The notes under the pieces were generated by a model, which saw only the letters and a program-made list of their open reading frames with translations, was not told where the DNA came from and did no database searches. From assembly GCA_030015575.1 (NCBI GenBank), contig JASDDO010000016.1, positions 66,771,396 to 66,835,395 on the forward strand: DNA of 64,000 bases, given 5' to 3'. The stretch comes from Agapanthus africanus (lineage: Eukaryota > Streptophyta > Magnoliopsida > Asparagales > Amaryllidaceae). Below are positions 45,601 through 57,920 of this stretch, in pieces; positions within the stretch are counted from its first letter, which is position 1; each line of letters begins with the position of its first letter. The translations under genes and the position numbers were made by a program.

Positions 45601-47796
45601 TGTAGGGTTACTAGGCACACACAAGAGGTTCCATAAGGCATCAACCATGCCAAATTCAAAATTTTCTAGGTGCTGAGAAACCCTAATGCGATCATTAACA
45701 AGAGTTTAGGCGAAACAACATGAAAGTAAATCACATTTACACTAAGTGAATGGAAATACAACCTTTGTAGATCCGGTCCACCACTTCTTTAGCTCCGTGA
45801 TGACGTCCCTTCGCTGCGATCACCAGGATCCCGGACTCTAGCGATGGTTTCGTCGGAGAAACGAGCGGGCTAGGTCGTTGACTTCGATACCGAAGATGAT
45901 CTACGTCGAGGCGACTCAAACTCAAGCTCCATCTTCACTTGGTCATGAACCTTGTGAAGAAAACACTCTATACAACATGGCAAGTGGTAGAGGATGATGA
46001 AATAGGAAGTGGGTCCACTTTGGATTTGGATTTCTCACTTGATTTCTTCACTTTGAATTTTTTCTAGAAAACTTTCTTCTCTTCATGAAGAAGACGAAGA
46101 AGAAGAAAAGAAAAGATTAATCAAATGAATAATAATGTGAAGACTTATCATCTTGCAACCATGGGTGAGTTTATTTTTGTAGAGAATAAATCATAGTTAG
46201 TTGTAATGGTTAGGTTAATGAATGTCTTAATCAAGACAAAATGGATGGACTTTTTCAAAGTTGCTACAAGCTTCAAGAAGCTTCAAACCATGATAAAAAT
46301 TCCACCATTTTAGAATAATTAAAACAAACAAAAACCTAAATTACAATTAACATGGTGTATGTCACACACCCACCCATGTTTGCATGTATCATCAAACATG
46401 ATACAAATTAGTGCACAAACATATATCACATATACAATGTGCACAATCAAGTGAGATAATCAATCTTAAGTGAACAATACTAGTCAATGTAAAGTAATAT
46501 ATCTAATATATAATTATATATTAAATCATTAAATCAATCACTTGATTTAATAATCCGGTCATATCACATATAACCGACTAATATCTAGTGTATCAATGTA
46601 TCGAATCAACACTTGATTCGGTAACCCGGCTATATCTCATATAACCGTCCAATGATACAAATCGCGAGAATAGAATACAGTATCACATACTGGTATTATT
46701 CTCGGTCCCGCACATATCTCATATGCGCCCCTATTTCGTTTCGCTTGAGCCAGGAAATCTCTGTGTAGGACTCTAAAGACTCATCAATACGCCGGCAGCA
46801 GGTGATGATCATATCAAACACCCACAAGCCGCAAGCGGTCTGCTAAACGTAACGGCCAACCGGGTATTGAGCGATCAGAAGATCAACGAGCAAGCCCGCT
46901 CACACTCCTGTGAATCCAACCAGTAACACCTACCGCATAGTCCGGTCTGTTCGTTTGATATGTCGCATATCTCGTCTTGGGTGGTAAACGTCAGACCCTA
47001 GTAGCTTGATAAGTCGTGTCGATATGTGGCCTATAACAGTTCGAGAAACTTCTGGTAACACTTACTAGTAAATCTCAGCAACCCTGGCCAGGGATTTTCG
47101 GTTATAGCCAATCAAACACAGCGCAACATCAACTCCCTATACCGGGAGAGACGAATCCCCTCCTATCGCTCATTGCCTTCATGTGATTCGGGACTGTACC
47201 CAAAAACCACCGTTTTGCACGCCTTCTTGGACGTAGTAAGGTGGAAATCAAAGTACGGTGGGAATCACTCAAGACTCTATGACGATCTCGAGTCAACAGA
47301 CTACTCTGTACCAGTGTCACCAGAGAACTGCCATCTGACGTGAGGTATAATACCATCTGGGAGTTCTCGGCGAGTCAGTCCAGTGTACCCAGTCTCCACT
47401 GAGCACCCGTATATCATCTCTGATGTCAAACACCAATGGATATGGGATCATCCATCACCCATCTGTATGGGTCGAGAAGGTATACGCTAGTCTACTCTAG
47501 TATATCGATGCCCTGTCTCGATATACCCACGACTAGGGACCTTGAAGGAAGTACTTATGGACTACCATGTCCCCACTAGTATGATACGCATCATAGTCCA
47601 GGTAGTCAAGTACACATCCTAAGGGCTTTACTAACATGTAACAGAGAGACAATCAGTGTACACGTTAAGATAAAGAGCAACCAGATAGCATACTATCATG
47701 TCGAGCAAGAAAGTCCTCCTTATATATGTCCCAGCATCCACTACAATATACATCCTATGTATAGTAATGGCCTCTAGGGCATACATATAACTAACA
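45601..47796 (-). repeat. Element A 3' LTR (2196 bp)
   Basis: TGTTAGTTATATGTATGCCC at 47796 to AACCCTACA at 45601 in element orientation. The short frames inside have no family match that I recognise and recur in the other LTR. Confidence 0.92.
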
Positions 47797-47811
47797 ATCT
47801 CCCACTTGCAC
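47797..47811 (-). promoter_or_regulatory. Polypurine tract of element A
   Basis: GTGCAAGTGGGAGAT on the minus strand, abutting the 3' LTR. Confidence 0.85.
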
Positions 47812-49380
47812 TAGGGCCATCTGTAGCAGTGGTTGCAGTATCTCATACTTAACCATCCCATAAAAGTCTCTTTCTGGGAAAAGGACTTTGTGAGTGGATC
47901 TGCCGTGTTGTCCTATGAGTCTACTCTCCTAACCTTGATCTCCTTAGAGATCAACCATCTTCATGATCAGGTGATACTGCCTTAGAATATGTCTGGATCA
48001 CTAATGGGACGGACGTTCCTTAGCATAAGCCACAACTCCATTGTCACACAATGGGAGGAACTAAGTTCATCTCATGAACAAATATACATCCAGACTGCCT
48101 CTTTGGTAGCATCTTAAGTAGCGATGTATCCGGCCTTTATCGTCTAGTATGCCACGGTATCTAGCTTGGAACTCTTCCAACATACCGTCCCTTTACCGAG
48201 GGTAAAGACAATGTCTTTGACTGACATTCAGTCATCCTTATCACTCTGGAACTTTTCCAGTGATTCTCCCCAGGATCAATTGATACCTTCTCACTACATC
48301 TATTGAGTATCCTAACATCCAATTAGATCTATCTCATAGATCCAAAATCCAAGATTCAGGAGGTATCATTATGATCCTATATTGAGAATCCTTGTGATAA
48401 GCGGAGATTGACCGAGCGTAGCATAGGAAATTCCTTCCCTATCAAGAGTATGTCATCCACGTACTCTACAAGGATCACCAGTATACTCCCTACTACCTTT
48501 TTGTATATACAAGGTTCATCTACCATTTTGATGATGTCAAACTGTTTGGCTAACTCATCAAAACAGATGTTCCAACTTCGCGATGCCTGCTTTATCACAT
48601 AAAACATCTTGCATACGTTTCCGCTGCTCCCACTGTCTACGAAGCCCTCTGGTTGTGTACTTATAGACGCTTTCTTCCAAATCATCATTTAGAAAAGAAG
48701 TCAAGACACCCAACCGCCAGATATCGTAATCATAGTATGTAGCCGTAGCAAGTAGGATCTGGATGGACTTAAGCACATCTACTTAGAAAAGGTTTCATTA
48801 TAAGCCATAATTGGTCTATAATGCAAACCTTTAACAAGTCTAGCTTTGAAAGTCTCAACTTTTCCATGTACACCAAGTAATCTTCTCAAGATATACTTGC
48901 TCCTGATGGGGATTTAACCCTTCAGATAAAGCAACCAAAGTCTATACTTTGTTGGTGTATAAGGATTCCATCTCAGATCGATAAGCATCCAGCCATTCTT
49001 ACAGAGTCCCACTCCTGATGGCCAGCTCGAAACTAGTTAGGTCATCATCCCATGATGTAATCCTCGCTCCCACTGTCATAGAGAAACCGAAATATCTCTA
49101 AGGTTGGTGAGGAACCCTGCTAGATCGGCGGAGAGGCCGAGGTTCGTTGGAATATATTGAATCCTTTGGTTCTACCAAATCATCAGCTACAGTTTGTATA
49201 GCTGGAACCTTTCCAGTTCTACAGAACTGACCTTGCCTCGATCTTGTCCGGATTTTGCTTTTTACATAGGCCGGACAATCCTAAATCTTAACTTACTTAA
49301 GAGATGGGTTCTTCCCATACCATATCTCATATGTAGTGGTAGGCAAAGATTTGATTCGAACCCAATTCAATAGGTATGCA
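47812..49380 (-). pseudogene. Element A RT and RNase H relic
   Basis: The clearest part (48377-48776) reads KQASRSWNICFDELAKQF, DEPCIYKKVVGS and the RT catalytic box YVDDILLIGKE, typical of Tork/Angela-like copia RT. It is in two frames and lacks the N-terminal RT. RNase H is reduced to scattered similarity at 47830-48300. An enzyme cannot be made from it. Confidence 0.75.
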
Positions 49381-50058
49381 ACTTCTCAAGTGCACAACCC
49401 CAAATGGAAATAGGTAACTCAGTAATACTCATCATAGAGCACACCATATCCAATATGGTGCGATTGCTCTGCCCCGATACACCGTTGTGCTGTGGTGTAT
49501 ACGGAGGAGTAACACTGAGAGAGAATCTCATTCTCCTTTAGAATAATCCAGGAATTCTATGCACAAGTATTCTCCTCGTTGATCACATCAAAGGACATAA
49601 TACTTATACCCGTTGTTGGTTCTCTACTTCTAACTTATATTTTGTGAATATCTCAAAAGGTTCGGACCTGTGTTTCAACATGAACATATATCTGAATCTC
49701 GAGAGATTATCAAAGAATTTAATGAAGTACAATTGTAGACAGGGGACCTTCATACATCAACATGTATCATCCCAAGAGTACACTAACTCTTTCTCTGCTT
49801 CCAATAAACAGAGCTGTGGTCATCTTTTCTTTGTGACATGACTGGCAAGTTTCACAAGATGTAAATTCAAACTAATTTAAATATGCATCTTAATGTAACT
49901 TCAGCTTGTTGGGTCGTATTGATATGACCTAGCCTACAATGCCTCAAGAAGGATTCGTTCATTTCTGAACTCTTCCTCTTGTGTGTGTTCTGTATACTAA
50001 GAACTGTAGTTTGATTTAGAACGTTAATGCTTTTAGATAACGTGCCTGAACCGATCAA
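49380..50058 (-). pseudogene. Element A integrase relic
   Basis: Includes the GAG-pre-integrase motif RHCRLGHINTT (in the frame 49867-50058) and the integrase stretch TPQHNGVS near 49480-49505, followed by NRTILDMVCSMMS. Catalytic residues cannot be traced through the broken frame. Confidence 0.7.
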
Positions 50059-50285
50059 CCCTTGATTTAGGAAATGTTCAATACATTATCCAACAATACA
50101 AAATTATATCCTTCTTTATCTAAATAAAGAGACTGATATGATTTTGTATATCAGGTTTGGTATCTAATAACATTTGTTCAGAATCAATGTATTCTGGTAA
50201 TACAGGGTGACAGTGACCAACAGACTTGGCTGCAACACTTGCACCGTTTTCTGTATCATGAAACTTATCACCCGTTCTCAGTTCT

Positions 50286-50612
50286 CTACCTTTCTGTAGC
50301 CCTATGTAAAAGATTACTTATCTGGGATCCTGATCCGGTATCAAATACCCAGGACGCAGAGGATACTGAGAAACAGTTCTTTGTAATGAACACATCCGAA
50401 GAAGATGCATCATCATGCACTTTCTTCGTTTGGGCGGCACGGGAAATCTGAAATTCCCCAATTTCCTGCTCTGTCTTATAACAATTATAAGTTAGAGCGG
50501 GACCAACGTTCCCCAGCTCAGTATAACAAGCGGGTTCGGTCAATACATCCGTATTATTATCTTGATTAAGGCGTGACATGGTCGCTACCTGGAGAGAGAG
50601 AGAAGAAAACAC
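50286..50612 (-). pseudogene. Element A aspartic-protease relic with leader peptide
   Basis: A 108-residue frame starting at 50612 and ending just after WVFDTGSGSQISN, the DTG active site of a copia protease. The upstream part (MSRLNQDNNTD...) is acidic and lacks a gag core or zinc knuckle, so gag seems to have been lost or replaced. The stop falls shortly after the active site. Confidence 0.65.
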
Positions 50613-53600
50613 TCTGCGTGCGCTCTTGCAAGATCAGATTGGTTATTATTTTATCTAATCAGGATGGCTCCCACTGTTTTTTTTATCAAATCTCCTTCAA
50701 ACCCTAAAAGGAAAGACTAGCCGGGATTAATTACACGCTACAAGTTCGCCAATCTTTCAGCCAGGCCAGTGTCGGTACTTTGAGGGAGGTTTCTCGTGCT
50801 TTCGCACGGACCTAATTAATGTAAACCTCGTTTTCCCAAAGACTTAACCCCGTTGACACCTTTCTAGACACCTACTTGATCGGCTAATTGTAATGTTTAA
50901 AACTCTCCCAGGAGTAACAATTACTCGCAGCGGGTATCGGGATCCAACTATCTCATAGAAGGTATGCAATCTCATTGCAAATTTCAACACTTGAAATTCC
51001 CGATAATGCTTTTGCCCCTAACGTACTATGACCTTGACGAATGCCAAACAACCCATAGTGCGCTAATCAAGTTCAATCCGTACATTTCTTGATTGAATTA
51101 AACCCACCCGCACGACCCTTAACGAATGCCAAACAACGCCGTACGAATACCCTAATTCAATCTGCATCATATGCATAAGCAGACAAGTACTAGTTAGCTA
51201 CCGCACACTATGCCTTGACGAATGCCAAACTACCGCAGCACGAATACTAAGTAGTACTTATCTGAAATGACGGAGGGCTATGACAGGTTTTTCTGAAAAC
51301 CTATTGCGTAATGAACTTGATATCGTTGTAGAATCAAATGAATTTTGAAATGGAGTGTTTTTGAGGCTTTTCTAGTTTTACTAAAGGGGTCACTCCCGGT
51401 GAAGGGATCGTCGACCCTTTCCTCATCGAATATTGTGCAGGATATATCATATATACCGCTGTGCAAAGCAAGAAATATAGGAGCGATCAAAAGACAAACC
51501 GAGGGTTGTAGCATCTGCCACTTATTGCTAAAGGGGACACTCACGGTGAATGGATCTCGGCCCTTTCCTTATCGAATAAGGTGCAGGATGTTCTACAAGG
51601 AACACCGCGATGCAAAGCAAGAACTGTAGCTACCTGTTTTTAAAAATTTGATTCCACAACATCTTAGGTTTCTTTTCTTTCATTAATCACATTAATGAAG
51701 TCCCATCATTTAAATCCACCTAAACATCACAGATACATACGACGTACACTTATGCCATCGGCGTTCGCCTCGATGTCCCCTCATGGACCGTTAGGTTAGG
51801 TAACTAACGACAGAGCGGGGAAGGGCTAGCGCGGGTATAAAACATAAGTAACGTCTATATAATATATCATATATACTATATACAGTATCTATCTGAACAT
51901 ATCACATGATCACATCACAGATAACGCGGTAGAAAATATCATATGAAATATTGGATATACTAGGACGCCCGTATTTTCAATACGAGCCAGTATAAAACAC
52001 GGATTCCACGGTCACGATGAATAGCCAAACCAACACCCGTAGACCCCTACGAGAGCGGCAAGAAACCCTACCAATTCTAGAGTTAGGAGACCCGGACTCG
52101 ACTCCTCGAGTTGGTCTCTCACTGGACTCCAGAACCCGGTTACTTGTGCTCTCCTCCTTGGGTCTATCCTAGTGCGGAAAAGTAAATAATATACATCAAC
52201 GGTGACATCTTCCGCAACCTGGAAGTGCCCAAATAAAAGAATATTACATACAACAAATTTTACATGAATGAAAATAAAAACTCTCATCTCACATAAAACC
52301 CCGGCTATTCAAAACGCGACGATCCAATATAACATATCCAGGAACACATAACATCACATATCATCATCGTAAGTAAATATGCGCATCCCAATTATCGTTG
52401 ACATATAGCAACGAAACCGGTGATATCACATATTACACTTACGGTCACAGAAAAAAAAGTGTAAAATTACAATAGTTGGAATCCGCGACCTTTTTAGACA
52501 TCGCATGCCTAACCAAATGAATTCTTTAGACATCGCATGCCTAATAATTATAAACCCCTCATTTTAGTCTCATTTATCGAAAAATCTTTTCAATATTAAG
52601 TCGGGCAATTCAACAAGATTCCCGGAAAACTGATCGAATGCTCGTCGCAAACTTTAGTAGGCGGCCTCACCCCCGATACCGTCAACGAAGTGCACTAAGG
52701 CGGAACACCGCTGCCGCGAGCACCCAAACGGATGCTTTTGGCGACGGAGTTCTCCTACAGTCACTTGGTCGGGGATATAGGGTGTAGCTGTCTATTAAGT
52801 TTACCGGTGAGTATCCGCGTACGCTACGTGATTGCGACGGACCTTTGATCTTAACAAAATTCCGTGGCAACCGATCATTTGAGACTAAAGTGCTATGTTT
52901 ATAACATTCAAATTAGTTATCACATAACTAGATGTGGATTCCAAATATTGTATCACATTCCAGATAAATAGACAATGTTAAACTTTCCGATCGAATGATC
53001 AAATACCCAAGTTTTTCCCGAATGGTTCTCAACACTTGAGGGGGGTTTAAAAACATCCATCACATGCCACAGTACCAACGGTCCAACCATAGAAGGGTCA
53101 AGCCAACGCCTCACATGTGGCAAGCCGTACTACCCCAAACCTTAAGGTTCAAAGGGCAGTTCAAGATGGTCACATAGTCGAGTTAAGGTTTGTTGTCTTC
53201 TAGAGGGTCCATTGCGTAACTTGCATGATCTAGACGTTCTTAAACAAGCGGAAAAATCCAACACTTGGAAATTTTCCGGATCGGGTAAAAAGTGAGTTAT
53301 TGATGTCGGATCGAAATTTTTAACAGTTTCTAAATATCCGGAAAACCCAACGAAATTAAAAATTCTGATCGAAACAACGACTACAAAATAAACCCCATAA
53401 TACTCAACTCTTGAGTCAGTTTTAGAAATGCCAGAAAATAGCAACAACAGAGGTAAGTATTACTGTGCAAAAAACCGTCGCTAATTCTATTACCCTGCCG
53501 CGGAACCACCGCCAAAGGTGGGTTATTGCCGCGGTTCCGCGGCCATGTAGAGGACTTAGGGGCTCGTTTTTCATGGTAATTCTTAGAAAACCCTGCTGAA

Positions 53601-53729
53601 TTTTTTAAGCATTTTTAATTTGGAAAAATCCCAGATTTTAAAAAATATACAGAGAGGGGTTTAAGGTGTTGTTTTCGGGTTCGATCGGGATTTTAACTTC
53701 GTAAACGCATCGCCTAATGCTCTAGTTAG
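50613..53729 (-). other. Element A long gag-less leader (3.1 kb)
   Basis: No coding frame. Blocks shared with element B include AGGATGGCTCCCACTGTTT (50662-50680), paired ~100-bp repeats (51370-51625) and the AACGACAGAGCGGGG block near 51806. The motif CCTTGACGAATGCC recurs near 51032 and 51212, with a variant (CCTTAACGAATGCC) near 51117. A GC palindrome module lies at 53497-53543. Confidence 0.65.
53497..53543. repeat. GC-rich palindrome module in the element A leader
   Basis: GCCGCGGAACCACCG, AAAGGTGGGT and GCCGCGGTTCCGCGGCC in order. Core and spacer resemble the Athila LTR module at 5919-5968 in the same plus-strand reading. Confidence 0.65.
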
Positions 53730-53741
53730 GCTCTGATACCA
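53730..53741 (-). promoter_or_regulatory. Primer-binding site of element A
   Basis: TGGTATCAGAGC on the minus strand, one base from the 5' LTR end. It is an exact match to the standard initiator-Met tRNA complement. Confidence 0.92.
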
Positions 53742-53742
53742 C

Positions 53743-55939
53743 TGTAGGGTTATTAGGCACACACAAGAGGTTCCACAAGGCATCAACCATACCAAATTCA
53801 AAATTTTCTAGGTGCGGAGAAACCCTAATGCGATCGTTAACTAGAGTTTAGGCGAAACTACATGAAAGTAAATCACATTTACACTAAGTGAATGGAAATA
53901 CAACCTTTGTAGATCCGGTCCACCACTTCTTTAGCTCCGTGATAACATCCCTTCGCTGCGATCACCGGGATCCCGGACTCTAGCGATGGTTTCGTCGGAG
54001 AAATGAGCGGGCTCGGTCGTTGACTTCGATGCCGAAGATGATCTACGTCGAGGCGACTCAAACTCAAGCTCTATCTTCACTTGGTCATGAACCTTGTGAA
54101 GAAAACACCCTATACAACATGGCAAGTGGTAGAGGATGAAGAAATAGGAAGTGGGTTCACTTTGGATTTGGATTTCTCACTTGATTTCTTCACTTGGAAT
54201 TTTTTCTAGAAAACTTTCTTCTCTTCATGAAGAAGAAGAAGAAGAAGAAAAGAAAAGATTAATCAAATGAATAATAATGTGCAGACTTATCATCTTGCAA
54301 CCATGGGTGAGTTTATTTTTGTAGAGAATAAACCATAGTTAGTTGTAATGGTTAGGTTAATGAATGTCTTAATCAAGACAAAATAGATGGACTTTTTCAA
54401 AGTTGCTACAAGCTTCAAGAAGCTTCAAACCATGATAAAAATTCCACCATTTTAGAATAATTAAAATAAACAAAAACCTAAATTACAATTAACAGGGTGT
54501 ATGTCACACACCCACCCATGTTTGCATGTATCATCAAACATGATACAAACTAGTGCGCAAACATATATCACATATACAACGTGCACAATCAAGTGAGATA
54601 ATCAATTTTAAGTGAACAATACTAGTCAATGTAAAGTAATATATCTAATATATAATTATACTTTAAATCATTAAATCAATCACTTGATTTAATGATACGG
54701 TCATATCGCATATAACCGACTAATATCTAGTGTATCAATGTATCGAATCAACACTTGATTCGGTAACCCGGCTATATCTCATATAACCGTCCAATGATAC
54801 AAATCGCGAGAATAGAATACAGTATCACATACTGGTATTATTCTCGGTCCCGCACATATCTCATATGCGCCCCTATTTCGTTTCGCTTGAGCCAGGAAAT
54901 CTCTGTGTAGGGCTCTAAAGACTCGTCAATACGCCGGCAGCAGGTGATGATCATATCAAACACCCACAAGCCGCAAGCGGTCTGCTAAACGTAACGGCCA
55001 TCCGGGTATTGAGCGATCAGAAGATCAACGAGCAAGCCCGCTCACACTTCTGTTATTCCAATCAGTAACACTTACCGCACAGTCCGGTCTGTTCGTCTGA
55101 TATGTCGCATATCTCGCCTAGGGGTGGTAAGCGTCAGACCCCAGTAGATTGATAAGTCATGTCGATATGTGGTCTATAACAGTTCGAGAAACTACTGGTA
55201 ACACTTACCAGTAAATCTCAGCAACCCTGGCCAGGGATTTCCGGTTATAGCCAACCAAACACAGCGTAACATCAACTCTCTATACCGGGAGAGACGAATC
55301 CCCTCCTATCGCTCATTGCCTCCATGTGATTCGGGACAGTACCCAAAAACCACCGTTTTGCACGCCCTCTTGGACGTAGTAAGGTGGAAATCAAAGCATG
55401 GTGGGAATCACACAAGACTCTATGACGATCTTGGTTCAACAGACTACTCTGTACCAGTGTCACCAGAGAGCTGCCATCTGACGTGAGGTATAATACCATC
55501 TTAGAGTTCTCGGCGAGTCCGTCCAGTGTACCCAGTCTCCACTGAGCACCCGTATATCATCTCTGATGTCAAACACCAATGGATATGGGATCATCCATCG
55601 CCCATCTGTATGGGTCGAGAAGGTATACGCTAGTCTACTATGGTATATCGATGCCCTGTCTCAATATACCCACGACTAGGGACCTTGAAGGAAGTACTTA
55701 TGGACTACTATATCCCCACTAGTATGATCCGCATCATAGTCCAGGTAGTCAAGTACACATCCTAAGGGCTTTACCAACATGTAACGGATAGACAATCAGT
55801 GTACACGTTAAGATAAAGAGCAACCAGATAGCATACTATCATGTCGAGCAAGAAAGTCCTCCCTAGATATGTCCCAGCATCCACTACAATATACATCCTA
55901 TGTATAGTGATGGCCTCTAGGGCATACATATAACTAACA
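53743..55939 (-). repeat. Element A 5' LTR (2197 bp)
   Basis: Colinear with 45601-47796 from TGTTAG to CCTACA, and followed downstream (lower coordinates) by the primer site. No gene. Confidence 0.92.
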
Positions 55940-55944
55940 GATTT

Positions 55945-56526
55945 TTCCAAGAGGCTCTCGGTCTTTATTTATAGTCCCAAAACCAAAACCCTAGCTTCTT
56001 AAATTGGAAGCTAGAGGTTAAAATCCAAACCACAAAATCCCAGCTCACAAACCTTCTGGCACGCTGCTGATCCGCGGCCAATAGGGGGGTTTGGCCACGG
56101 ATCCGCGACCAAGTAGGAGGATCATTTTATGAGTTTTTTGGGGCTTCACACATATGACATGTGGCGATCTTTAGAAGCTTTGCGAACTGGAAATCTTTTC
56201 TTTGTTTCTGCCAGACTTGATTTCTTAGTTTGCTTTCTTAATTAGGCAGGTTTGCACTAACAACTTTGATTCCCTTGATTTAGTCCTGAAAAATTCTGCA
56301 CAACAACTCAAATAATATTTAGTAGAGTTTGTTTTATTAAGATTTGGTCAATGATATTTTTGCATAAATTTTCCTACCAAATGTTAATTATAATATAAAA
56401 ATACATGAAAATAGTCTTTTTAGAGGTAAACCCTCATATGTATCATATATTATAATAAACACCTTTTTTAATATAGAAATAGTAGGAAAAATGTAATAAC
56501 AAATGTGCAGTTTTATCAACTGAACA
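55945..56526 (-). repeat. Athila 3' LTR, U3 part with TATA box
   Basis: Begins TGTTCAGTTGATAAAAC at 56526, next to the polypurine tract. TATAAATAA (minus strand) is at 55965-55973. A GC palindrome module is at 56067-56109. Copia A is inserted about 20 bp downstream of the TATA box. Confidence 0.75.
56067..56109. repeat. GC-rich palindrome module in the minus Athila LTR
   Basis: TGATCCGCGGCCAATAGGGG and GGCCACGGATCCGCGACC. Its asymmetric spacer reads on the plus strand as in the other two modules, although this LTR is on the minus strand. Confidence 0.6.
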
Positions 56527-57920
56527 AATACCCCCAAACTTATCTTTGATCGTCCCGAGCAAACCAGTTTATTCAAGAGAAGGAGAAAAAGAAAGGAGAA
56601 AACTAAGCACACTTTCTTAGGCAAACACGATTGCACTGAGCACGTGCAACAAGCCATTAAACCTCTAGGTGTCCTTAGTAGGAGGAGTGTTGTCTCCTGA
56701 GGGTTTTCAGCGGATTACACCCACAAAATTCTATAATAAAAGAGAGATGGTGAAATTTACATATAAAGATAAGAACCATAAAAGAAATACTTTGAAAATT
56801 TAGAGTTTCCAACTACACTAGCTTTTCAGTTGTCATGAGCCCTATCTTAATAGTCATGAAAAGATGTTAGAAATCACATCATCCCTTAATAAAACATTGT
56901 CTTTATTTTTCATTCCTACCTTTCATCCAAACATCGATCATATAACCCTACGTGTGTGTAATGGACATCCCTATACTCGGAGAATTCAATTCAAGCTATC
57001 ATACTCTTGTCCATCTACCTCAGTATTTTTTTAATTTGATGAATATTTGGTTGGATTTGCTCGCACATTTTTCATGCGACCGTTAATACTTCTTGAGGTA
57101 CTATCTGACCGATTACTCATGTGCTTGCTGATTAGTATTTTCCTCGTCTTGCACCACCTAAGGCTTAGCAGTGACTCCCAGACCAGTTGGTCTAAGGCAC
57201 TAGGTGATGAAGCACCCTCGCTATATTTTTTTATTGCTGCCTCGGTGATAACAAAACCAGTGTTCATTTTTCTCCACCATTTTATCTTTTATTCATTTTG
57301 TTTACTTCCTTCATACTTTGGCTTTTAGACAAGAGCATTTCAAGGTATCCTTTACTATCCCGAGTTTCAAGACGTGTGTAAGTGCATATAGTAGGGTATC
57401 AACATTCAAATGTTTGGCTTTCAGAATAGAAACTATTTTTCAGACTTATTTTTATTCTCAGATTAGTGACTTCCTTTATCTTACTAACCCTTGGGACAAC
57501 AGCTCATAACTACTTATTACCAGTTCGTTTAAGAAAACTTCTAATTTTCTTGGTTTTCTTAAACTATTCCTATCGTTCATATATAATTTTTCACTTTCTA
57601 CTCTTTTATTATCAAAAAAAAATTTGTGCTTATATATAGTATAATGCAAAGTATCGCGTAAATAACCATGAACCTCCCCCAAACCTGTTTACAGCAGTGT
57701 CCTCACTGATGTCATCCGTTAAACTCAAAAACCTGTAGACTAGGGAGGAAAAAGAGGACAAGAAATAATGCAAGTGAAATCCACCCCCAAACTTATTTTG
57801 GCTTACAATCTTATAAAAATTCTTTTTCTTTCAAGAGCCAAAATACACCCCCCCGAAACTTGAGTTAAACGATGTTAATGTTTTAAAATCACACGAGGGG
57901 GTCAAGGTTATTGGTCAATG
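56527..57920 (-). other. Athila 3' non-coding region with three polypurine-like boxes
   Basis: Minus-strand AAGTTTGGGGG (56531-56541) is the tract next to the LTR. Two further copies, one altered, lie at 57676-57686 and 57784-57794. No env-like frame; the short frames present have no recognisable domain. Confidence 0.65.

Larger units (their letters stand above)
45601..55939 (-). mobile_element. Complete copia element A (10.3 kb) with TSD GATTT
   Basis: Both LTRs (45601-47796 and 53743-55939; 2196 and 2197 bp), primer site and polypurine tract are present, and GATTT occurs on both sides (45596-45600 and 55940-55944). The internal 5.9 kb has protease, integrase and RT relics but no intact frame and no recognisable gag. 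By hand I counted about 14 differences in the first 360 bp of the two LTRs. It was probably mobilised in trans. Confidence 0.92.

Noticed and set aside
57031..57328. Overlapping 78- and 93-codon frames in the Athila 3' region
   Set aside because: Hydrophobic, AT-driven, without homology to the equivalent region of the plus Athila.
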